From assembly GCF_002210425.1 (NCBI RefSeq), contig NZ_MWQK01000004.1, positions 406,531-470,530 of the forward strand: a stretch of DNA of 64,000 bases, in the 5' to 3' direction. Within the stretch, counting starts at the first letter, position 1. The number at the start of each line of letters is the position of its first letter. The notes beneath the pieces are model-generated. The model worked only from the letters and a program-made list of their open reading frames with translations, searched no databases and had not been told where the DNA came from. The DNA comes from Fibrobacter sp. UWB2 (GTDB lineage: Bacteria; Fibrobacterota; Fibrobacteria; Fibrobacterales; Fibrobacteraceae). This document shows positions 17,078-26,266 of this stretch, in pieces. A program made the translations under genes and the position numbers.

Positions 17078-17854
17078 TTCATAAACGACGCGGACAGAAG
17101 CGCTTACCTCGACGGAGTCGGCAATTGCGGTTTCGTCGGGAGCGGCGGCACCGTCCATCATGGCATTAGCCGCAAGCATGACGCCCTTGGCACGGTAGAC
17201 ACGATTGTACTGGTTGTAGATGATTCCGCCGCCTTCGCCATTGATTTGAAGAACGCGACCGAGCTTGGCGCCAACGCCTTCGGCATAGTCATTAGCCTTG
17301 GCCGTTGCCTTTTTACCCGCCGCCTTGATGACAGTAGACTGCACCGCATCGACATCCTTGAGCTGGGCGGACGTGCGCTGGATTTCGACATCCGGTTCCG
17401 AAGAAAGTGCCTGCACGAGAGCGGCGGCATCAATCTTACGATTTACCGTAATCACAAAGCTCTGCGTGGCCACGTAACCGACGAGTTCGCGCTTGCTATT
17501 GCGATAAGACCATTCCTTGTGGATTTCAACGCTGTTCTGTTCCACGTTGGACTGCGGAATTTCAAGCGATTTCACATTTTCGAAAATCACGGAACGGCGT
17601 TCAGCCAAGCGCTTGGAAACCGATTCCTTGTCCTTGCCGCGGATTTCAAGGCTAAAGCCCATCTCGAACTTGTCGGCGGCAAACTTCTTGGATTCCGAAG
17701 CCGAAACTTCAATGCGCGGCACTTCGAATGCAACAGTTCCGTTAGATGCTGCTACAGGAACAGCCGCCGGTTCACTTTTAACGACGCGAATGAGAACGCA
17801 CACGCAGACGATTAGCAGTACGAGATAGATGATGTTAAGCAATTTCGAGATCAT
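17069..17854 (-). CDS. SIMPL-domain (DUF541) membrane-anchored protein
   Basis: The 261-residue protein begins with one transmembrane segment (LLNIIYLVLLIVCVCVLI), after which the rest faces outside. Residues ~55-258 form one SIMPL domain: ASESKKFAADKFEMGFSLEI, LEIPQSNVEQNSVEIHKEWSY and GYVATQSFVITV, then SVEVSASVRVVYEL at the end. SIMPL proteins of the periplasm have been linked to oxidative-stress resistance and signalling in other bacteria, but their biochemistry is unclear. It lies 62 bp downstream of a longer paralogue on the same strand. Confidence 0.85.
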   Translation of the reverse strand: MISKLLNIIYLVLLIVCVCVLIRVVKSEPAAVPVAASNGTVAFEVPRIEVSASESKKFAADKFEMGFSLEIRGKDKESVSKRLAERRSVIFENVKSLEIPQSNVEQNSVEIHKEWSYRNSKRELVGYVATQSFVITVNRKIDAAALVQALSSEPDVEIQRTSAQLKDVDAVQSTVIKAAGKKATAKANDYAEGVGAKLGRVLQINGEGGGIIYNQYNRVYRAKGVMLAANAMMDGAAAPDETAIADSVEVSASVRVVYELK

Positions 17855-17916
17855 CGTTAAGCCCTCTTTTTAATGTTTTGAATTTAAAATAGTCATTTTC
17901 CAAGCGAAAGACCACT

Positions 17917-19353
17917 TTACTGGAGTTCGACGACGTAATTAATCCTAGCACCGACCGTGACGGAATCTGCGATTGCTCTAGATGGAGGAGGCATGTCGTT
18001 ACCAAGCACAATGCCCCCGCCATAAGACTTTGGAGCTAACTTTCCCCGATATTCATTCCAATATTCCCGTGATACCATTCCATCATCAACATCAATGATC
18101 TTGCCAACTTTCATGCCAAGCCCAGCAGCAAAAGCTTCCGCTTTTTCCATCGCCTTTTGGCTTGTCAAAATTTCAATTTTCGCAGTCAACGAATCCCTAT
18201 TTTTGAGTTTCGGCGTAACACCAGAGAACTCGACATCTCGTTCCTGAGCAAGCACATTCACTAGCGCACTAGCAACGTCCATAGATTTTACATAAACCTT
18301 AAAGCATTTGGAAGCCGAGTACCCACCAAATTCGCCCAATGAACGTACTTTTGCCATCGGTCTTGTTCTATTCTTTTGGAGTTTTATATCAAAATCATCA
18401 ACGTCGGTTCGCGGAATATCTAAGGAATCCAAACGTTCAAGAATAGAGACTCTACGTTTTTCCATCAACTCATACAAACTTTTTTTATTTGTACCAACTA
18501 TTTCAAGAGTAAAATTTGTTTCAAATTCATCAGCGGCGTACTTGCGTTCTTCATTATTGTGAACGAAAAGCACTACAGGTTCATTAGAAGATTCGGCCTT
18601 TTCATTGGAAAGCAACTCCATTTCAAGACTCAACCTAGCTTCAATCTCTACGGAATCAGCTTTTTCGAACCACCAATAACGATCCTGGTCCACATTTCCA
18701 TTCGCCATCAAGATTTTTCCTAGTTTGCTGCCAGCACCTTGTGCATAATTTTCAGCCTTCGCAAGCGCTTTGTCACACACGTTCTTGACGACTTTAGCCT
18801 GCAAAGCGGCCATATCCTTTAACTGAGGTTCCGATCTTTTGATTTCAAAATCAGGCTCTGCCGAAAGAAGCTGTATAAAATCTTTTTTCAACTGCTTTGT
18901 CCCTACGTGAACCTTAAATTTTTGACTTGAACTAAAACCAAGAAACGAACGCTTCCCCGGATTTGCATACTGATAATCATAATCCCATTCCTTGGAGAGC
19001 TCAATACTAGATTGTTCCACATTCGATTCAGAAATGCCAACAGACTTCAGAATTTCAAACAAGCGATTTCGTTTTTCACCCATCTTACGATAAAGAATTT
19101 TTTTATCGGTACCAACCATGGAAAGTTCAACCGACAGAACATACTCGTCAGCAGCAAACTTTTTAGACTCCCTAGCAAAAACCGCGACCTTCGGCACCGA
19201 AGATTTATTTCCTTCGGCAAACTCCGAAGACACCGATACCGCCGAATTTTTTCGCGTTTCCGCCACATCGCTTTGCTGCCCGAGTTTCATCGAAAGAATC
19301 AGGCATACAAATGCAAGCACAATGATGACGATGTACGAAACCTTGTTTTGCAT
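17917..19353 (-). CDS. Membrane-anchored protein with two tandem SIMPL domains
   Basis: The 478-residue protein has one N-terminal membrane segment (YIVIIVLAFVCLILSM) followed by two SIMPL domains. The first runs from about residue 55 to 250 (FARESKKFAADEYVLSVELS ... SVEIEARLSLEMEL), the second from about 262 to 478 (VHNNEERKYAADEFETNFTL ... SVTVGARINYVVEL). The halves share matching landmarks (KKFAADE/RKYAADE, GISESNVEQ/DIPRTDVDD, DFEIKR/DVEFSG), so an internal duplication is evident. The downstream single-domain paralogue at 17069-17854 probably comes from the same ancestor. Function unknown beyond the family's stress-related role. Confidence 0.85.
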   Translation of the reverse strand: MQNKVSYIVIIVLAFVCLILSMKLGQQSDVAETRKNSAVSVSSEFAEGNKSSVPKVAVFARESKKFAADEYVLSVELSMVGTDKKILYRKMGEKRNRLFEILKSVGISESNVEQSSIELSKEWDYDYQYANPGKRSFLGFSSSQKFKVHVGTKQLKKDFIQLLSAEPDFEIKRSEPQLKDMAALQAKVVKNVCDKALAKAENYAQGAGSKLGKILMANGNVDQDRYWWFEKADSVEIEARLSLEMELLSNEKAESSNEPVVLFVHNNEERKYAADEFETNFTLEIVGTNKKSLYELMEKRRVSILERLDSLDIPRTDVDDFDIKLQKNRTRPMAKVRSLGEFGGYSASKCFKVYVKSMDVASALVNVLAQERDVEFSGVTPKLKNRDSLTAKIEILTSQKAMEKAEAFAAGLGMKVGKIIDVDDGMVSREYWNEYRGKLAPKSYGGGIVLGNDMPPPSRAIADSVTVGARINYVVELQ

Positions 19354-19380
19354 ATATTTCTCCTTTTTTCAAAACATCCA

Positions 19381-19414
19381 CAAAAACAAAACCGCAGGTG
19401 AATCATCCCTGCGG
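19381..19414 (-). terminator. Intrinsic terminator after the sodium:solute symporter gene
   Basis: On the minus strand CCGCAGG pairs with CCTGCGG around a 9-base loop, followed by TTTTGTTTTTG. It lies 70 bp after the symporter stop and would end the lptF-lptG-cyclase-symporter transcript. Confidence 0.75.
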
Positions 19415-19485
19415 AATTCATTCAACGATAAACTACTTAATTTCTTATTTATAATTCAGAAAAATTAAGTTTACTTCAGTCATTC

Positions 19486-20985
19486 TTATACGCGTTTTGC
19501 GCAAACAAGATTTGCGACAAAGTTCACGACAAGTGCCACGACGATAGTGGTAGTCATGCTGATGAAGGGCAACCACGGCCAGCTAAAGATGCCGCCGAAG
19601 ACAGCTTTCACGCCAAACGCTGGGATTCCCTGGAACAAGACGAGGCTAGCCATACCGCAAAGCACAGCGACAATCACAACCCAAGCGCGTAACGCTTTTT
19701 CTGCGGTTCCAAAGACCTTGTCAGCAAAGAATGCCAAGAGGAACATGCCAAGAAGCGGTCCTGTGAAAAGCCCTGTAAAGAAGATGGCGTTTTTGAGGAG
19801 GCTCCCCTGCTGCGTTGCAGCAAAGAGAGCAAAGAACACACCGAGCACGCCCCAGACAACCGTCCAGATTTTAGCACGTTTGAGTCCGCCCATCCCCGTC
19901 GATTCGCCCCAACCGAGGAAGTCGCGTTCGGATGTATTGCTGAGGGAATTGATAGCGCTAGAAAGGCTACTCATCGCCGCCGCACAAATGGCAGCGACAA
20001 TCAAGCCAGTCACACCAGACGGCAGCGCATTCACGATAAAGTACGGGAACACGTCATTTTGCCCAAGGTTTTCCGGAAGCGTAGCGACTTGAGCCTTTTT
20101 GTAAAAGACAAAGAGAGCAGCACCCACCCAGTAAAAGAGAATCGAAACGGCGCAGCCAAGCACCATCGAAAGCACACTCGAACGGTTCGCCGCCTTCACA
20201 TCCTTGCAGCTGAGGTAGCGCTGTACAAACTGCTGATCGCAACCGCGAATGGCAATTTCAAGAATCGCATACGCAAAGCCCGCCGAGATAAGCGTGCGCG
20301 CATCGGAAATATCCATCGACGGATTCCACCAGCGCGTCTTGCCCGCTTCACTGGCGAGTGTTGCCATTTCGCCAAAGCCGCCCACCTGACTTGCGATAAT
20401 CAAGAGCACAAGCACGCCACCGCCAAAGAACACGCAGAACTGCATCACGTCGGTCCAAATGACCGCCTTAATGCCACCAAACCACGTGTAGAAAATCGCA
20501 ATCGCCGCCGAGACGATAATCGCCAGTTTCAAGTCGATGTGCAAAATCTGCGCAAGCACCAGCGAGGGCGCGTAAAGCAAAATACCCGTGCGGAGGAGCA
20601 AATGCAAACAGTAAAAGACAGCAGCCAAACGGCGCACCGCACGGCTCCCAAAGCGCACTTCAAAAAGTTCATAAGCGCTCGAAATGCCAGACGTGCGGAA
20701 ACGCGGGATAAAAACAAAGCCCACCACAAAAATGCTCAATAACGCACCGATCTGGAACATCAAAAACGTCATGTCGTCGCCGAAAACATCGGCAGGCGCG
20801 CCAAGGAAAGTCGTTGCACTCACGGAAGTTGCAATAAGGCTAATGCCCACAGCCACCCACGGCATCGAGCCGCCACCAAACATGTATTCCTTGAGGTTCT
20901 TGTTGCCGCGAGAAACCCACAAGCCAATTGCAAGTGAGAGGAGCAAGTAGGCAAATAAGACAATCCAATCGAGTGCTGTAAACAT
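19486..20985 (-). CDS. Sodium:solute symporter (SSS family)
   Basis: The 499-residue polytopic protein matches the SSS family, with about 13 hydrophobic segments. Characteristic stretches are the N-terminal LFAYLLLSLAIGLWVSRGNKN, GGGSMPWVAVGISLIATSVS (start of TM2), FYTWFGGIKAVIWTDVMQFC and AAICAAAMSSLSSAINSLSN, which holds the Ser residues of the sodium site. Sugars such as sialic acid, galactose or inositol, or proline, are typical substrates; which one is not visible. It starts 3 bp after the cyclase stop. Confidence 0.9.
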   Translation of the reverse strand: MFTALDWIVLFAYLLLSLAIGLWVSRGNKNLKEYMFGGGSMPWVAVGISLIATSVSATTFLGAPADVFGDDMTFLMFQIGALLSIFVVGFVFIPRFRTSGISSAYELFEVRFGSRAVRRLAAVFYCLHLLLRTGILLYAPSLVLAQILHIDLKLAIIVSAAIAIFYTWFGGIKAVIWTDVMQFCVFFGGGVLVLLIIASQVGGFGEMATLASEAGKTRWWNPSMDISDARTLISAGFAYAILEIAIRGCDQQFVQRYLSCKDVKAANRSSVLSMVLGCAVSILFYWVGAALFVFYKKAQVATLPENLGQNDVFPYFIVNALPSGVTGLIVAAICAAAMSSLSSAINSLSNTSERDFLGWGESTGMGGLKRAKIWTVVWGVLGVFFALFAATQQGSLLKNAIFFTGLFTGPLLGMFLLAFFADKVFGTAEKALRAWVVIVAVLCGMASLVLFQGIPAFGVKAVFGGIFSWPWLPFISMTTTIVVALVVNFVANLVCAKRV

Positions 20986-20988
20986 AGA

Positions 20989-22797
20989 CTATGCGCCCAC
21001 TTCGGTTTCAACAGTTTCGAACTGTACGACCTGGTTACGGCCACCATCTTTAGCCTTGTAAAGAGCCTTGTCGGCGTTGTTCACGGCCTTCTTCATGTCC
21101 GAGAATTCCGGTTCCACAAGGAAGGCTCCAATGCTTACCGTCACGCGGAGCGGGTCCGTCAAGTGCACGTTGAATTCGAGCTTGCCCACCGCCTTGCGGA
21201 TGCGTTCTGCCGTTTCAATCATGCCTTCCGGAGTAGTATCAACGAGAGCCACCACAAATTCTTCGCCGCCATAGCGAGCCACGACGTCAATTTCCTTACG
21301 GATTTCGCCACTAATTGCCGTTGCAATGCCCTTGATGACTTCGTCACCAACTGGGTGTCCATACGTATCGTTCACGCGCTTGAAGTGGTCAATGTCCATC
21401 ATCAAGACGCCGATGTTATACTTCTTGCGGTCGGCACGTACCTTTTCAGTGCGGAGCGCTTCTTGCAGAGAGCGGTGGTTCATAAGCCCCGTGAGGCCAT
21501 CGCGCGTCGCAAGGTCCTTGTCCCTTTCGACCTGAAGAGCTCGGGCATACGCAAAGCCTGCAACACCGGCAAATGCCTTGAGGAGTTTCTTTTCATGATC
21601 CTGATAGCGGTTCGTGTAACGGCTTTCAAGGCAGATGGCAAGTTCAGCCGTCTTGGAATCCGGTTCCGATGCCACCGGCATTACGAACAACTGACGCAGT
21701 TCCATATTGCGCTTTTCGGAATCGTTCAGGCGCGGCACGTAATCGGCATAACCCGAAGTAAACGAGCGGAACACCGGGCGGTTTCTCATGAGCGCAAGCA
21801 CAAAGATACCCTTGTCAGACAACGTAAACGTCTTATCGATAAACTGTTCAGAATCCATGCCGATGCAATAAACAACTCGGCCAGCGCATTCCTTCGGCTT
21901 GTCAAGCGCAAGGATTGTCAAGCGGTCGAACGGCATATTCTCCTTGACGTACTCGAACATCTGCTTGTAGATGTCCTTCACCGCCATCGTCTGGAAGAAC
22001 TTGCGCTGGTAGCGGTAAAGCGTACTGAACTGTTGCTGTTCAATGTAGTTCTGTGCAGAGACATAGCTCTTGAAGCTCACCATGAAAATCACATGCGCCA
22101 TAAACATGAGCGCCTGAGCTTCAGCTTCCTTAAACGCATTCGGCTGCAAAGAGTCCACCAAAATTGCACCAAGGTGGCGTTCATCGCGATCCAGGATAGG
22201 TACACCCACCAACGAGCGGATTCTTCTGTTTTCGATGTAGTACGGGAGGCGCTTGCTGACAAACAAATCACCTTCCAAAATGCGGCTAACTCCAGGACGC
22301 AAGAGCTGGCTCAAGACGCCCGTGTTTTCGGTAATCTTTGCGCTCGAGTCAATAAAGTTCTGCACATCGCTCTGGAAAGCCCTGAGCCGGAATTCATTCA
22401 CACTGCCGCCATTTGTAAAAACAGTGAATGTATTCGCATCCGGCATCAGCACCTTGAGGCAGCGCAAAATATCCCCGAGCGCCTTATCGACATCCGAATT
22501 TGCACGGGACCAAATCTGGTTCACGCGGAGCGACGAGTTCGGTTCGTTCGTATCCGTCTTGACGTCCGTAAATTCATTGCGGATGTCCGGAGACACAACC
22601 GGCGTGAGAGCAGTCGTACGCTTGCTGCTCTTGATAACAGGAATCACAGTCGTGCCACTCGGGAGGCTCGGGCGGTTCATGACGGCGAGTGAAAACGCGA
22701 CAACAGCAAAAGGAATAAGGAAAAGGAACATGCCCCCCTGAAAAGCAAGTCCCAATAATGCACCGGCTACAACAAACAATATCTCAGATACGGACAT
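20989..22797 (-). CDS. Diguanylate cyclase with membrane segments and two GAF-like domains
   Basis: The protein (602 residues from ATG 22797) has two short N-terminal hydrophobic segments (EILFVVAGALLGLAFQG and FLFLIPFAVVAFSLAVM). Two GAF-like regions follow, about residues 100-250 (IRSLVGVPILDRDERHLGAILVDSL) and 265-420. The C-terminal GGDEF domain shows DGLTGLMNHRSLQ, MMDIDHFKRVNDTYGH and the active-site RYGGEEF. It should make cyclic di-GMP. The product-inhibition site would be RxxD five residues before GGEEF; here it reads KEID, so feedback inhibition may be weak. ATG 22797 follows an AGAGGG ribosome binding site, 8 bp after lptG; a longer frame without such a site is rejected. Confidence 0.9.
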   Translation of the reverse strand: MSVSEILFVVAGALLGLAFQGGMFLFLIPFAVVAFSLAVMNRPSLPSGTTVIPVIKSSKRTTALTPVVSPDIRNEFTDVKTDTNEPNSSLRVNQIWSRANSDVDKALGDILRCLKVLMPDANTFTVFTNGGSVNEFRLRAFQSDVQNFIDSSAKITENTGVLSQLLRPGVSRILEGDLFVSKRLPYYIENRRIRSLVGVPILDRDERHLGAILVDSLQPNAFKEAEAQALMFMAHVIFMVSFKSYVSAQNYIEQQQFSTLYRYQRKFFQTMAVKDIYKQMFEYVKENMPFDRLTILALDKPKECAGRVVYCIGMDSEQFIDKTFTLSDKGIFVLALMRNRPVFRSFTSGYADYVPRLNDSEKRNMELRQLFVMPVASEPDSKTAELAICLESRYTNRYQDHEKKLLKAFAGVAGFAYARALQVERDKDLATRDGLTGLMNHRSLQEALRTEKVRADRKKYNIGVLMMDIDHFKRVNDTYGHPVGDEVIKGIATAISGEIRKEIDVVARYGGEEFVVALVDTTPEGMIETAERIRKAVGKLEFNVHLTDPLRVTVSIGAFLVEPEFSDMKKAVNNADKALYKAKDGGRNQVVQFETVETEVGA

Positions 22798-22805
22798 ACA
22801 ACCCT

Positions 22806-23906
22806 CTACAAGCGGAATGATCGATATAACATTACAAACGCGAGACTGGCATAAATGAAGTGACTGTTCCACGCCGCCCAGAACGGCGACAGAGCCCCGT
22901 TTTCACCCATCTTAAGTCCAATTCTCTCAAGAATATAATAGCTAAATACAAGCAACAGGCCAACACCGAATTTCTGGGAAAGGCCCCCAGAACGGCTATA
23001 CCGGTGGCAAAGCGCCGCCCCGATTAAAAGGACAATCAGGTTCATCCAGTGAGCGGAATACTTGAACTGGAGGGCCGTCTCCATCGCACGGGTATCTTCG
23101 CCCGAGCGTCGCAGCACGTTGATACGCGCCTTGACCATCTTGGAATCCATTTCATCGGCAAGTTGGCGTTCGTTGATCAAATCGTTCGGATGCGTGGTCA
23201 CCTTGCCCTTCATGCTCTTTTGGCGCACCGGCAACACATCGACGGAACCATCCTTTTTGAATATCCGGTGGAACCCGTTTTCAAAGCGCCAAAACCCAGC
23301 CTTGGTCACCGAATCCTTTTCAATCCAGCGGATAGCACGGACATCGTAACGTTCGACCAGGCGCCCACGATCGCGTACCAGCAGGACAACATCTCTGCCT
23401 ACTTTATTCTTACCCGAGTAGTGTTTAAAGAACCAGCTGTTCTTTTCGCTATCGATAAACGTAAAGTCCTGTTTTTCCTTGATGCGCGGATTCTTACGCT
23501 TTTGCGCATTGGTTTCCATGATTTCAAAGCGCTTGTGGTTTGCATCCGGGAGCCAGTGTTCGCTCATTTCGTACGAGCCAATCGACATGAGGACACCCAA
23601 GAAGAATATCGGGAAAAGCGTCTTAAGCGGACTTTGCCCCGAGCTCTGCATGGCGCTCATTTCTAGATGACGAGCCATATTGCCCACCGAGGCAAGCACA
23701 GAAATAAACAATGCGACAGGCGTAATCAAATAAATGATATACGGGAGATAGCTCAGGTAGTATTCCCCCACGGACTTCATCTCGCGTGCCGACCAGGTCT
23801 TGATGTTACCAACAAAGTCAATCACAACAAAGATGAGCACCGCACCGCAGACCACGATGAGGAACATCTTCAGGAAGTTCCAGATAAGGTATCGAGAGAA
23901 CTTCAT
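22806..23906 (-). CDS. LptG-like LptF/LptG-family lipopolysaccharide export permease
   Basis: The 366-residue membrane protein has the YjgP/YjgQ layout: three N-terminal TM helices (LKMFLIVVCGAVLIFVVIDF; YLPYIIYLITPVALFISVLASVG), a periplasmic beta-jellyroll-like region, and three C-terminal helices (MNLIVLLIGAALCH; FGVGLLLVFSYYILERIGLKMG; HFIYASLAFVMLYRS). LptF and LptG form the membrane pair of the LptB2FG ATPase that extracts lipopolysaccharide from the inner membrane. It overlaps the previous permease gene by 4 bp (ATGA), so translation is coupled. Which of the two is LptF and which LptG is inferred from order only. Confidence 0.87.
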   Translation of the reverse strand: MKFSRYLIWNFLKMFLIVVCGAVLIFVVIDFVGNIKTWSAREMKSVGEYYLSYLPYIIYLITPVALFISVLASVGNMARHLEMSAMQSSGQSPLKTLFPIFFLGVLMSIGSYEMSEHWLPDANHKRFEIMETNAQKRKNPRIKEKQDFTFIDSEKNSWFFKHYSGKNKVGRDVVLLVRDRGRLVERYDVRAIRWIEKDSVTKAGFWRFENGFHRIFKKDGSVDVLPVRQKSMKGKVTTHPNDLINERQLADEMDSKMVKARINVLRRSGEDTRAMETALQFKYSAHWMNLIVLLIGAALCHRYSRSGGLSQKFGVGLLLVFSYYILERIGLKMGENGALSPFWAAWNSHFIYASLAFVMLYRSFRL

Positions 23907-25342
23907 CCGAACCTCTTCTTGAATTTACCAAACAACCAAGCAACCGCCCTGATACAATAGGTAATGCCCGTATAGCGGCCAACAATCTTAAAGAAGCGCA
24001 AGACCTTGGAATTGCCCGAGAAGCGGTCGCGCACCATTGCACGAGTAAGGAGGATGCCAACGACACCGATAATGATATTCGAAATCCACATGGCAAGTTC
24101 CGGAGAGACCACCAGACGGTCGGCCAGGTTTTCGCCACCGATGAGGCAAATCCAGTAGATGACAAAGAACGCAAGGCTATAGAGGATGCCCGTGCCAATG
24201 CCACCCTTGCGCGCCATGATGCCAAGCGGAGCGCCAATCAGCACAAATATGAAGCATGCAAAAGCGGTGCTGAACTTCTTGTGGATTTCGACCATGTACT
24301 GCGCCGCGCGCTTGAGTTCGCCTTCCATGCGGCCCCAGGCACGTTCTGTGGCACGGAGCGAAGCCGTTTCCTGCACGCGAATCTTGCGGAGCCCCTGCAT
24401 AAACTGCATGGAGTCGGCCATCGGGACTCCACTTGCCTCAGGCGGGAGGATCGAATCGCCAACGACGAGATCACGCAAACGGACAAGCGTCGGCAAACGG
24501 CGGGTTCTAGCCTGCACAGACGCCGTATCGTACTTGGCTCGGGCATCCGTCACCACGTCCCACATCATCTCGACCGGCATTTCGCGGTCACTCCTGTAAC
24601 TCCTGCTACGGCGTTCCAGGCGGTCATCCACATTCTGCATGGCAAGATCCTGCGAGAAGAATCGGATGCGGAAATAATTGTCGGAATCGTCCGGATCGAC
24701 AAGATGCGTCTCGCCACTGCGGAGGCGAAGCATAAGTGTAGCACCATTGTCCACGTAGTCCATCGTTGCGCTATCGGCATAGACAATACGCGGAGCGCCC
24801 TTCTTTTCCATTTCAAAAATCTGGATGCCGTACAGCGTGCCCGAGACGGGGTCAATGCGGTTCACCCAAAGCTGCACGCCCGGGAACTGCGTAATGAGGC
24901 GCCCGGCATCAATAAATACGTGCGGTTTTTTGCGCGAAACGGCGTTCATTAGCTCTACAGACCTGTGGTTTGCCTCCGGGAGCACCCAGTTATTGAACAC
25001 AACCATCAGGACAGAAAGCAAAAGAGCCACAAGCAAGACCGGGCGCATGAGCGACAAGGGCGAAATTCCCGCCGCCTTGACAGCCGTAATTTCCTGGTCC
25101 CCCGACATACGGCCAAACGTCATAAGACTTGCGACAAGCACCGCCATCGGAATAGAAAGCGAAAGCATCCACGCCAAGTTCAACGCAAAAATTTCAAGAA
25201 CCGTGGATGTAGGCAATCCCTTGGACAACACATTGTCCAAGATTTTGACCAAAAAGTCAACTACAAACAAAAAAGTAATGCCAAAGAGCGAAGCCAAAAA
25301 AGGACCAATTAGCTCTTTCAAGACATAGCGGACTAAAATCAT
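23903..25342 (-). CDS. LptF-like LptF/LptG-family lipopolysaccharide export permease
   Basis: The 479-residue protein has the family N-terminus (ILVRYVLKELIGPFLASLFGITFLFVVDFLVKIL), three helices with SLSIPMAVLVASLMTFGRMS, a large periplasmic part with HLVDPDDSDNYFRIRFFSQD, and three C-terminal helices containing FVLIGAPLGIMARKGGIGTGI. It is ~110 residues longer than its neighbour because of an insertion rich in charged residues (about 220-320). It is the first gene of an operon running lptF-lptG-cyclase-symporter. The divergent BamD-like gene starts 64 bp away, so the two envelope genes share a promoter region. Confidence 0.87.
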   Translation of the reverse strand: MILVRYVLKELIGPFLASLFGITFLFVVDFLVKILDNVLSKGLPTSTVLEIFALNLAWMLSLSIPMAVLVASLMTFGRMSGDQEITAVKAAGISPLSLMRPVLLVALLLSVLMVVFNNWVLPEANHRSVELMNAVSRKKPHVFIDAGRLITQFPGVQLWVNRIDPVSGTLYGIQIFEMEKKGAPRIVYADSATMDYVDNGATLMLRLRSGETHLVDPDDSDNYFRIRFFSQDLAMQNVDDRLERRSRSYRSDREMPVEMMWDVVTDARAKYDTASVQARTRRLPTLVRLRDLVVGDSILPPEASGVPMADSMQFMQGLRKIRVQETASLRATERAWGRMEGELKRAAQYMVEIHKKFSTAFACFIFVLIGAPLGIMARKGGIGTGILYSLAFFVIYWICLIGGENLADRLVVSPELAMWISNIIIGVVGILLTRAMVRDRFSGNSKVLRFFKIVGRYTGITYCIRAVAWLFGKFKKRFG

Positions 25343-25406
25343 TTTTCTCTAGAGTCGTTTTTTTCTACTTTACAGCGTGAAAGTTAGAATTAACCAAAGA
25401 AAAAAA

Positions 25407-26258
25407 ATGAAAAAAGTTTTCAAGAGTACCCTGTTCGTTCCTCTTTTCCTTTATATGGCAACTATGATGGGTTGTTCTTCAACCAGTTCGTCCAAAATAA
25501 CCCATACGGAATGGTGCAAAAACCGCTACGAAGCAGCAGAGCAACTCTTCAAGGCCGAAAAGTACGGCAGAGCCACAGAAAAGCTCGAAGAAATCCTTTC
25601 GACTTGCGCCGGTTCCGGCTACATGGAACAGGCCCAGTTCCTGATTGCCGAGAGCCATTTCAACCTGGAGCAGTGGATTGAAGCCCGTGGCGAATACGGA
25701 AGCTTTATCGTGAACTTCCCGGGTTCCCCGTTTGCAGAAACGGCCGAATACCGCAAGGCAGTTTCTTCGTTCAACATGGACTACAAGATTGACCGCGACG
25801 AATCCAACACGACAACCGCCATGAAGGATTTTGAGCGCTACCTCGCGAACCACCCGAATACCCCGCTCCGCGACTCCGTCAACTACTATTACAACCTCCT
25901 CGTGGACCGCGTGGCCGAAAAGGAATTCCAGACGGGCCGTCTTTATCTGCGCATGGAAAAGCCGCAGGCCGCCGTCATCTACTTCAAGGAATTTTTGGAA
26001 ACATACCCCAAGGCACAGCGCCGCCAGGAAACGCTCTTCCTCATCGCAGATGCCTACACGGACCTCGACCAGTTTGAACCGGCTAGGGAATACCTCAACA
26101 TCGCAAAGAATGAATCTGGCGAAGACGCCGAAATTCAAAAGCGCGTGAAGAAGGCCGAAGACAAGATTGCAAAGGCCGAGGAATCCTACGAAAAGCGCCT
26201 CAAGAAAGAAGCCGAAAAGAAACGTCTGCAAAAAGAAGAAAAGACTCTCGCTAACTAG
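25407..26258 (+). CDS. BamD-like TPR lipoprotein (outer-membrane assembly factor)
   Basis: The start is ATG 25407; a GTG at 25377 in frame lacks a ribosome binding site. The mature part begins with a lipoprotein signal ending in MATMMGCSS (lipobox Cys at residue ~23). Residues ~35-230 form five TPR-like repeats: RYEAAEQLFKAEKYGRATEKLEEIL, GYMEQAQFLIAESHFNLEQWIEARGEYG, and KAQRRQETLFLIADAYTDLDQ. This is the BamD/YfiO organisation, which binds BamA on the periplasmic side of the outer membrane. The last ~45 residues are a Lys/Glu-rich helix typical of coiled coils. Length of 283 residues is near that of BamD (~245). Confidence 0.8.
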   Translation: MKKVFKSTLFVPLFLYMATMMGCSSTSSSKITHTEWCKNRYEAAEQLFKAEKYGRATEKLEEILSTCAGSGYMEQAQFLIAESHFNLEQWIEARGEYGSFIVNFPGSPFAETAEYRKAVSSFNMDYKIDRDESNTTTAMKDFERYLANHPNTPLRDSVNYYYNLLVDRVAEKEFQTGRLYLRMEKPQAAVIYFKEFLETYPKAQRRQETLFLIADAYTDLDQFEPAREYLNIAKNESGEDAEIQKRVKKAEDKIAKAEESYEKRLKKEAEKKRLQKEEKTLAN

Positions 26259-26266
26259 GCCATCGG

